Shown here piece after piece: positions 55,101 to 64,000 of a stretch of DNA of 64,000 nucleotides. A model generated the notes under the pieces. The model saw only the letters and a program-made list of their open reading frames with translations, was not told the origin of the DNA and searched no databases. A program made the position numbers and the translations under genes. The stretch's first letter is position 1, and each line of letters begins with the position of its first letter. The DNA lies in contig NC_053392.1 of NCBI RefSeq assembly GCF_905171765.1, positions 39,693,114 through 39,757,113 of the forward strand, read 5' to 3'. The stretch comes from Bufo bufo. Taxonomy: Eukaryota; Chordata; Amphibia; Anura; Bufonidae.

Positions 55101-58100
55101 CTCTCATAGACAGCAGTGCAGTCTGTGGCTCACCACTAGTGTTTCTGCCTCTCATAGACAGCAGTGCAGTCTGTGGCTCACCACTAGTGTTTCTACCTCT
55201 CATAGACAGCAGTGCAGTCTGTGGCTCATCACTAGTGTTTCTGCCTCTCATAGACAGCAGTGCAGCCTGTGGCTCATCACTAGTGTTTCTGCCCCTCATA
55301 GACAGCAGTGCAGCCTGTGGCTCATCACTAGTGTTTCTGCCTCTCATAGACAGCAGTGCAGTCTGTGGCTCATCACTAGTGTTTCTGCCCCTCATAGACA
55401 GCAGTGCAGCCTGTGGCTCATCACTAGTGTTTCTACCTCTCATAGACAGCAGTGCAGCCTGTGGCTCATCACTAGTGTTTATACCTCTCATAGACAGCAG
55501 TGCAGCCTGTGGCTCATCACTAGTGTTTCTGCCTCTCATAGACAGCAGTGCAGTCTGTGGCTCATCACTAGTGTTTCTACCTCTCATAGACAGCAGTGTA
55601 GTCTGTGGTTCATCGCTAGTGTTCCTACCTCTCATAGACAGCAGTGCAGCCTGTGGCTCATCACTAGTGTTTCTGCCTCTCATAGACAGCAGTGCAGTCT
55701 GTGGCTCATCACTAGTGTTTCTGCCTCTCATAGACAGCAGTGCAGTCTGTGGCTCACCACTAGTGTTTCTGCCTCTCATAGACAGCAGTGCAGTCTGTGG
55801 CTCACCACTAGTGTTTCTACCTCTCATAGACAGCAGTGCAGTCTGTGGCTCATCACTAGTGTTTCTGCCTCTCATAGACAGCAGTGCAGCCTGTGGCTCA
55901 TCACTAGTGTTTCTGCCCCTCATAGACAGCAGTGCAGCCTGTGGCTCATCACTAGTGTTTCTGCCTCTCATAGACAGCAGTGCAGTCTGTGGCTCATCAC
56001 TAGTGTTTCTGCCCCTCATAGACAGCAGTGCAGCCTGTGGCTCATCACTAGTGTTTCTACCTCTCATAGACAGCAGTGCAGCCTGTGGCTCATCACTAGT
56101 GTTTATACCTCTCATAGACAGCAGTGCAGCCTGTGGCTCATCACTAGTGTTTCTGCCTCTCATAGACAGCAGTGCAGTCTGTGGCTCATCACTAGTGTTT
56201 CTACCTCTCATAGACAGCAGTGTAGTCTGTGGTTCATCGCTAGTGTTCCTACCTCTCATAGACAGCAGTGCAGTCTGTGGCTCATCACTAGTGTTTCTGC
56301 CTCTCATAGACAGCAGTGCAGTCTGTGGCTCACCACTAGTGTTTCTACCTCTCATAGACAGCAGTGCAGTCTGTGGCTCATCACTAGTGTTTCTGCCTCT
56401 CATAGACAGCAGTGCAGCCTGTGGCTCATCACTAGTGTTTCTGCCCCTCATAGACAGCAGTGCAGCCTGTGGCTCATCACTAGTGTTTCTGCCTCTCATA
56501 GACAGCAGTGCAGTCTGTGGCTCATCACTAGTGTTTCTGCCCCTCATAGACAGCAGTGCAGCCTGTGGCTCATCACTAGTGTTTCTACCTCTCATAGACA
56601 GCAGTGCAGCCTGTGGCTCATCACTAGTGTTTATACCTCTCATAGACAGCAGTGCAGCCTGTGGCTCATCACTAGTGTTTCTGCCTCTCATAGACAGCAG
56701 TGCAGTCTGTGGCTCATCACTAGTGTTTCTACCTCTCATAGACAGCAGTGCAGTCTGTGGCTCATCACTAGTGTTTCTGCCTCTCATAGACAGCAGTGCA
56801 GCCTGTGGCTCATCACTAGTGTTTCTGCCTCTCATAGACAGCAGTGCAGTCTGTGGCTCATCACTAGTGTTTCTACCTCTCATAGACAGCAGTGTAGTCT
56901 GTGGTTCATCGCTAGTGTTTATACCTCTCATAGACGACAGTGCAGTCTGTGGCTCATCGCTAGTGTTTCTACCTCTCATAGACAGCAGTGCAGTCTGAGG
57001 CTCATCACTAGTGTTTCTGCCTCTCATAGACAGCAGTGCAGTCTGTGGCTCATCTCTAGTGTTTCTACCTCTCATAGACAGCAGTGCAGTCTGTGGCTCA
57101 TCACTAGTGTTTCTGCCTCTCATAGACAGCAGTGCAGTCTGTGGCTCATCACTAGTGTTTCTGCCCCTCATAGACAGCAGTGCAGCCTGTGGCTCATCAC
57201 TAGTGTTTCTACCTCTCATAGACAGCAGTGCAGCCTGTGGCTCATCACTAGTGTTTATACCTCTCATAGACAGCAGTGCAGCCTGTGGCTCATCACTAGT
57301 GTTTCTGCCTCTCATAGACAGCAGTGCAGTCTGTGGCTCATCACTAGTGTTTCTACCTCTCATAGACAGCAGTGTAGTCTGTGGTTCATCGCTAGTGTTC
57401 CTACCTCTCATAGACAGCAGTGCAGTCTGTGGCTCATCACTAGTGTTTCTGCCTCTCATAGACAGCAGTGCAGTCTGTGGCTCACCACTAGTGTTTCTAC
57501 CTCTCATAGACAGCAGTGCAGTCTGTGGCTCATCACTAGTGTTTCTGCCTCTCATAGACAGCAGTGCAGCCTGTGGCTCATCACTAGTGTTTCTGCCCCT
57601 CATAGACAGCAGTGCAGCCTGTGGCTCATCACTAGTGTTTCTGCCTCTCATAGACAGCAGTGCAGCCTGTGGCTCATCACTAGTGTTTCTGCCCCTCATA
57701 GACAGCAGTGCAGCCTGTGGCTCATCACTAGTGTTTCTACCTCTCATAGACAGCAGTGCAGCCTGTGGCTCATCACTAGTGTTTATACCTCTCATAGACA
57801 GCAGTGCAGCCTGTGGCTCATCACTAGTGTTTCTGCCTCTCATAGACAGCAGTGCAGTCTGTGGCTCATCACTAGTGTTTCTACCTCTCATAGACAGCAG
57901 TGCAGTCTGTGGCTCATCACTAGTGTTTCTGCCTCTCATAGACAGCAGTGCAGCCTGTGGCTCATCACTAGTGTTTCTGCCTCTCATAGACAGCAGTGCA
58001 GTCTGTGGCTCATCACTAGTGTTTCTACCTCTCATAGACAGCAGTGTAGTCTGTGGTTCATCGCTAGTGTTTATACCTCTCATAGACGACAGTGCAGTCT

Positions 58101-61100
58101 GTGGCTCATCGCTAGTGTTTCTACCTCTCATAGACAGCAGTGCAGTCTGAGGCTCATCACTAGTGTTTCTGCCTCTCATAGACAGCAGTGCAGTCTGTGG
58201 CTCATCTCTAGTGTTTCTACCTCTCATAGACAGCAGTGCAGTCTGTGGCTCATCACTAGTGTTTCTGCCTCTCATAGACAGCAGTGCAGTCTGTGGCCTC
58301 ACCGCTAGTGTTTCTACCTCTCATAGACAGCAGTGCAGCCTGTGGCTCATCACTAGTGTTTCTGCCTCTCATAGACAGCAGTGCAGCCTGTGGCTCATCA
58401 CTAGTGTTTCTGCCTCTCATAGACAGCAGTGCAGTCTGTGGCTCATCACTAGTGTTTCTGCCTCTCATAGACAGCAGTGCAGTCTGTGGCCTCACCGCTA
58501 GTGTTTCTACCTCTCATAGACAGCAGTGCAGTCTGTGGCTCATCACTAGTGTTTCTGCCTCTCATAGACGGCAGTGCAGTCTGTGGCTCATCACTAGTGT
58601 TTCTACCTCTCATAGACAGCAGTGCAGCCTGTGGCTCATCACTAGTGTTTCTGCCTCTCATAGACAGCAGTGCAGTCTGTGGCTCATCACTAGTGTTTCT
58701 GCCTCTCATAGACAGCAGTGCAGTCTGTGGCTCACCACTAGTGTTTCTACCTCTCATAGACAGCAGTGCAGTCTGTGGCTCATCACTAGTGTTTCTGCCT
58801 CTCATAGACAGCAGTGCAGCCTGTGGCTCATCACTAGTGTTTCTGCCTCTCATAGACAGCAGTGCAGTCTGTGGCTCATCACTAGTGTTTCTACCTCTCA
58901 TAGACAGCAGTGTAGTCTGTGGTTCATCGCTAGTGTTTATACCTCTCATAGACGACAGTGCAGTCTGTGGCTCATCGCTAGTGTTTCTGCCTCTCATAGA
59001 CAGCAGTGCAGTCTGTGGCTCATCACTAGTGTTTCTGCCTCTCATAGACAGCAGTGCAGTCTGTGGCTCATCTCTAGTGTTTCTACCTCTCATAGACAGC
59101 AGTGCAGCCTGTGGCTCATCACTAGTGTTTCTGCCTCTCATAGACAGCAGTGCAGTCTGTGGCTCATCACTAGTGTTTCTGCCTCTCATAGACAGCAGTG
59201 CAGCCTGTGGCTCATCACTAGTGTTTCTGCCTCTCATAGACAGCAGTGCAGTCTGTGGCTCATCACTAGTGTTTCTGCCTCTCATAGACAGCAGTGCAGT
59301 CTGTGGCTCACCACTAGTGTTTCTGCCTCTCATAGACAGCAGTGCAGTCTGTGGCTCACCACTAGTGTTTCTACCTCTCATAGACAGCAGTGCAGTCTGT
59401 GGCTCATCACTAGTGTTTCTGCCTCTCATAGACAGCAGTGCAGCCTGTGGCTCATCACTAGTGTTTCTGCCCCTCATAGACAGCAGTGCAGCCTGTGGCT
59501 CATCACTAGTGTTTCTGCCTCTCATAGACAGCAGTGCAGTCTGTGGCTCATCACTAGTGTTTCTGCCCCTCATAGACAGCAGTGCAGCCTGTGGCTCATC
59601 ACTAGTGTTTCTACCTCTCATAGACAGCAGTGCAGCCTGTGGCTCATCACTAGTGTTTATACCTCTCATAGACAGCAGTGCAGCCTGTGGCTCATCACTA
59701 GTGTTTCTGCCTCTCATAGACAGCAGTGCAGTCTGTGGCTCATCACTAGTGTTTCTACCTCTCATAGACAGCAGTGTAGTCTGTGGTTCATCGCTAGTGT
59801 TCCTACCTCTCATAGACAGCAGTGCAGTCTGTGGCTCATCACTTGTGTTTCTGCCTCTCATAGACAGCAGTGCAGTCTGTGGCTCACCACTAGTGTTTCT
59901 ACCTCTCATAGACAGCAGTGCAGTCTGTGGCTCATCACTAGTGTTTCTGCCTCTCATAGACAGCAGTGCAGCCTGTGGCTCATCACTAGTGTTTCTGCCC
60001 CTCATAGACAGCAGTGCAGCCTGTGGCTCATCACTAGTGTTTCTGCCTCTCATAGACAGCAGTGCAGTCTGTGGCTCATCACTAGTGTTTCTGCCCCTCA
60101 TAGACAGCAGTGCAGCCTGTGGCTCATCACTAGTGTTTCTACCTCTCATAGACAGCAGTGCAGCCTGTGGCTCATCACTAGTGTTTATACCTCTCATAGA
60201 CAGCAGTGCAGCCTGTGGCTCATCACTAGTGTTTCTGCCTCTCATAGACAGCAGTGCAGTCTGTGGCTCATCACTAGTGTTTCTACCTCTCATAGACAGC
60301 AGTGCAGTCTGTGGCTCATCACTAGTGTTTCTGCCTCTCATAGACAGCAGTGCAGCCTGTGGCTCATCACTAGTGTTTCTGCCTCTCATAGACAGCAGTG
60401 CAGTCTGTGGCTCATCACTAGTGTTTCTACCTCTCATAGACAGCAGTGTAGTCTGTGGTTCATCGCTAGTGTTTATACCTCTCATAGACGACAGTGCAGT
60501 CTGTGGCTCATCGCTAGTGTTTCTACCTCTCATAGACAGCAGTGCAGTCTGAGGCTCATCACTAGTGTTTCTGCCTCTCATAGACAGCAGTGCAGTCTGT
60601 GGCTCATCTCTAGTGTTTCTACCTCTCATAGACAGCAGTGCAGTCTGTGGCTCATCACTAGTGTTTCTGCCTCTCATAGACAGCAGTGCAGTCTGTGGCC
60701 TCACCGCTAGTGTTTCTACCTCTCATAGACAGCAGTGCAGCCTGTGGCTCATCACTAGTGTTTCTGCCTCTCATAGACAGCAGTGCAGCCTGTGGCTCAT
60801 CACTAGTGTTTCTGCCTCTCATAGACAGCAGTGCAGTCTGTGGCTCATCACTAGTGTTTCTGCCTCTCATAGACAGCAGTGCAGTCTGTGGCCTCACCGC
60901 TAGTGTTTCTACCTCTCATAGACAGCAGTGCAGTCTGTGGCTCATCACTAGTGTTTCTGCCTCTCATAGACGGCAGTGCAGTCTGTGGCTCATCACTAGT
61001 GTTTCTACCTCTCATAGACAGCAGTGCAGCCTGTGGCTCATCACTAGTGTTTCTGCCTCTCATAGACAGCAGTGCAGTCTGTGGCTCATCACTAGTGTTT

Positions 61101-61756
61101 CTGCCTCTCATAGACAGCAGTGCAGTCTGTGGCTCACCACTAGTGTTTCTGCCTCTCATAGACAGCAGTGCAGCCTGTGGCTCATCACTAGTGTTTCTGC
61201 CTCTCATAGAGAGCAGTGCAGTCTGTGGCTCATCACTAGTGTTTCTGCCTCTCATAGACAGCAGTGCAGCCTGTGGCTCATCACTAGTGTTTCTGCCTCT
61301 CATAGACAGCAGTGCAGTCTGTGGCTCATCACTAGTGTTTCTGCCTCTCATAGACAGCAGTGCAGTCTGTGGCTCATCACTAGTGTTTCTGCCTCTCATA
61401 GACAGCAGTGCAGCCTGTGGCTCATCACTAGTGTTTCTACCTCTCATAGACAGCAGTGCAGCCTGTGGCTCATCACTAGTGTTTCTGCCTCTCATAGACA
61501 GCAGTGCAGTCTGTGGCGCATCACTAGTGTTCCTGCCTCTCATAGACAGGTGTGCAGTCTGAGGCTCATCACTAGTGTTCCTGCCTCTCATAGACAGGTG
61601 TGCAGTCTGTGGCTCATCACTAGTGTTTCTGCCTCTCATAGCCAGCAGTGCAGTCTGTGGCTCATCACTAGTGTTTATACCTCTCATAGACAGCAGTGCA
61701 GTCTGTGGCTCATCACTAGTGTTTATACCTCTCATAGACAGCAGTGCAGCCTGTGG
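52143..61756. repeat. 48-bp tandem array, right part, with higher-order repeats
   Basis: About 200 units of the same 48-bp sequence continue the left part. Variant units recur in fixed order, for example GTGTAGTCTGTGGTTCATCG and CATAGACGACAG. Pairs of 49-bp units with GTGGCCTCACCGC lie 193 bp apart at about 54117/54310, 58295/58488 and 60697/60890. These mark larger blocks repeated at offsets of 4178 and 2402 bp. The last units (about 61520-61756) are the most diverged. Confidence 0.97.
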
Positions 61757-63525
61757 CCGCCAACTTGCTAACCCGCACTGCTGTCCCACTTAGATAATGC
61801 CCTTAGTGGCAGGCCAAAGCCAAATTTGCTCTAGCAGATCCACATCAGGTTTGTTATAGCATCCAGTGAGCACTATCAGAGTGCCGACTTTTCCACCAAT
61901 GTCTTGTGCCAGAGAACCTACACACTGTGGTGTCCTGTGTAGTCTTCTGCTACTGTCCCATGAAAGACAAACTACAGAGGATATGAAAACGCAGAGCAGT
62001 GCACCCTCCCTCCTCCAGTGGGCACTGTCATTTGTCCTGACGTTCCTGGGAACTGATGCTCATCCTGCCTCTGACAATACATCAGGTTGGACCATAAAGC
62101 TACAGACTGGAGTTCCAATAGTCTTTCAGGAAAGCAGGCTGAAGCTGTCTCAAATAGGTCATCAGAGATGGTGTTCCTAATATCATACCCAGGTATCCGA
62201 TGTATTTTGTAAAAATAAGGTTCACATCACAAGTATGCCCTCATACTTGTCCTGGGGTCCTTTAAGAAACTTGATCTGACTGCCATGACTTGGACGCTTT
62301 ATAAAGTTTGGGCACCAAGATCATCATGAGAATCCTATGTGACAACCATGGACTCACTACCCATATGGAGTCCTCTCCTTAAATATGTACCTGTAGGCTG
62401 TACCGGTATAGCGAAGGTCTTCAGTGCCTGTCGCTTACTATTAGTCCATGGGTCAACAAATGGTTAAACTTTACCTACGATACAGACTGTTCCAGAATAA
62501 TAATATGGGCAGCCCCGTAGTCCTCATCTCTGGTGGAATACACAACAAACTGCTCTAGCATAATACGTAACACGTACAGTTCTCAGTGTACACACTCAGT
62601 GACTAAGAAGAAGACAATCTGATTCTCCGGGGAACTTGTCGTCTCAGGAAAACACGACCGCCGTCCCGACAGTGTTCTGAAAGATGCGCTTGTTAAATGG
62701 AAGAAACAAGAATCTCTTCTCTCCACAGCCTTGCCTCTAATCTTGTAAACACATCTCGCTGGGTCCCACCGGTGCGCCTGCTACCAGCTGCCGACGCTTT
62801 ACACGGGTGACTTCTATGGATTCTGTCATTAGCAGATGACTGCCAGGAAGACGGAGAAGAAGAGAGAGTCAATGTGAATAGAAAACTGATAAAAATGATC
62901 ATCCACAAGGGCTGATCCTAATAAGTAGAGTCATAGGGGACACATAAGACCCCCTCCAAATTATGGCGTTCAGCTGTTTTAGGGACAACCATTGCAAGCT
63001 AGAGTTTAAAATCAAGCACACAGCCATATGATTGTCATAGACAACTAGTAGCATGAGGATGACTGCATCCCTCAGTAACTAGTTAAATAAACCATTAATG
63101 GCCTCTGTATTGTGTTTTTACGGTGGCCAATGAGTGGACTTCTAAGGATGCACTGCAGAAGAAGATTGCAGCAATCCTGAGGCCAAGGTGGCTGCTAACA
63201 GCCCGGGCATCGGGTACTAATGGTAGGCTAATAAAGCTGGTAAGGGGCAACCAGTGGCGTACCTTCAATGGAGGCAGAATACGCAACTGCTAAGGGGACC
63301 ATCGTGGTGTGGAGGTGGAGGGAGGGTCGGAACTGAACTGCTTCTTCTCGTCCCAAATGGAAAACATGACATTTTTATGCAGCTGCCATAAGAAGGAGCT
63401 CAAGGCAAAGAGATTATTACAGCTTCCATGGTAATTGTATCAATTCCTACGCAGTGAGCTCCCCCTAGTGGTGGCTGCAGACAGCCGGCTTTGTAATAGA
63501 CCTGAAGCAGGAGATTTATCAATGA
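61757..63525. other. No gene
   Basis: No coding sequence could be supported. AGCTCCCCCTAGTGGTGGC at about 63456 and CAGTGGCGTACCTTC at about 63251 look like ends of common interspersed elements without partners. Confidence 0.5.
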
Positions 63526-64000
63526 ATATCTCTACAACAAGTGGTTGAGGAGCCAACCCGGAGGGAGGCCATTTTGGATTTGGTATTCACAAATGGGGAT
63601 TCGGTATATGATGTCATTGTAGGCGAAACCTTGGGATCTAGTGATCACCAGTCAGTGTGGTTTAATATAAGAACTGTGAAAGAGTCCCACCACACAAAAA
63701 CAAAAGTTTTAGATTTTAGAAAAACAGACTTTTCAAAAATGAAATTAGTCATAAATGAGTCCTTATCAGACTGGAACGGATTACATGGAGTCCAGGAGAA
63801 ATGGGACTACTTAAAAGGTGCATTATTGAAGGCAACAGAAAATTGCATTAGACTTGTCAGTAAAAGCAAAAAAAGGAAGAGACCACTGTGGTACTCAGCA
63901 GAAGTGGCCCAAATCATTAAAAATAAAAAGCTAGCATTTTGTAATTATAAAAAAAAACAGAGCAATGAAGATAAGGAAATCTACAAGATTAGGCAGAAAG
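63526..64000 (+). CDS. CR1-like LINE, endonuclease end and linker (partial)
   Basis: The frame is open from 63526 to the window edge, with no start codon because the copy is 5' truncated. The end of an AP-type endonuclease is recognisable: VVEEPTRREAILDLVFTN and then SSDHQSVWFNI, where SDH holds the catalytic His. A basic linker follows (KSKKRKRPLWYS, IKNKKLAF), the usual lead into the reverse transcriptase. No stop occurs in 158 codons. The CR1/L2 group is likeliest; the RT beyond the window would decide. Confidence 0.85.
   Translation, partial: MSLQQVVEEPTRREAILDLVFTNGDSVYDVIVGETLGSSDHQSVWFNIRTVKESHHTKTKVLDFRKTDFSKMKLVINESLSDWNGLHGVQEKWDYLKGALLKATENCIRLVSKSKKRKRPLWYSAEVAQIIKNKKLAFCNYKKKQSNEDKEIYKIRQK

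Noticed and set aside
54106..58308. 1400-codon open frame, and a 1343-codon frame on the other strand
   Set aside because: Both follow the 48-bp tandem unit exactly and have no start context, domain or codon bias. They are products of a period divisible by three.
45514..61756. CRISPR-like array
   Set aside because: Units are contiguous with no unique spacers, and the setting is a vertebrate genome.
63526..64000. Host endonuclease gene
   Set aside because: The blocks and basic linker match a LINE. The 5' truncation and lack of a start support a retrotransposon copy.

Overview
The window looks like repeat-rich intergenic chromatin from a vertebrate with a large, transposon-loaded genome, most likely a frog or toad. 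That identification is an inference. It rests on the co-occurrence of Tc1 elements, T2/Kolobok-type TTAAAGG MITEs, amphibian-style piggyBac, hAT MITEs, a chromodomain Ty3/gypsy element, a Ngaro-type tyrosine-recombinase retrotransposon and a CR1-like LINE. I found no convincing host protein-coding gene, rRNA gene or intact tRNA gene; every recognisable coding region belongs to a mobile element and nearly all are broken.

Layout. 1-2280 is a 97-bp tandem array. 2850-4410 is a Tc1 element with a single nonsense codon in its transposase. 6673-7323 is a solo LTR. 9580-9819 is a T2-type MITE. 10286-14071 is a 3.8-kb non-autonomous hAT element with a perfect 8-bp target duplication; it split a CAGACCCCC-type satellite and carries a minisatellite, an hAT MITE, LTR-like sequence and inverted tRNA-like modules. 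15558-20998 is a Ty3/gypsy chromovirus with two 652-bp LTRs and a 5-bp duplication. 21560-23275 is a decayed Tc1 interrupted by a 518-bp insert that begins with a hammerhead-ribozyme-like motif. 26868-28445 is a second, near-intact Tc1-type element.

29003-36141 is a complete LTR element on the minus strand (1.13-1.15-kb LTRs, CTAT duplications, clear primer-binding site) with no pol. Its only long reading frame encodes a Gag-like protein with a PPxY motif, a cold-shock-domain-like segment, a probable coiled coil and a Pro-rich tail. A 2.26-kb hAT element sits in this frame with perfect 8-bp duplications. 36398-43024 holds a nested cluster: LTR-like sequences in opposite orientations, a T2 MITE, a minus-strand Ty3/gypsy gag-protease relic with a truncated piggyBac in its gag, and a second hammerhead-like element.

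45514-61756 is a very large 48-bp tandem array (about 229 units) with higher-order structure. It is interrupted at 46890-52142 by a Ngaro-type retrotransposon (Gag, RT-RNase H, tyrosine recombinase, SGNH hydrolase) that shows no target duplication. The window ends inside a plus-strand CR1-like LINE. The main biological interest is the cold-shock-domain LTR element, the hammerhead-like elements, and the order of nested insertions, which the precise target duplications let one read.
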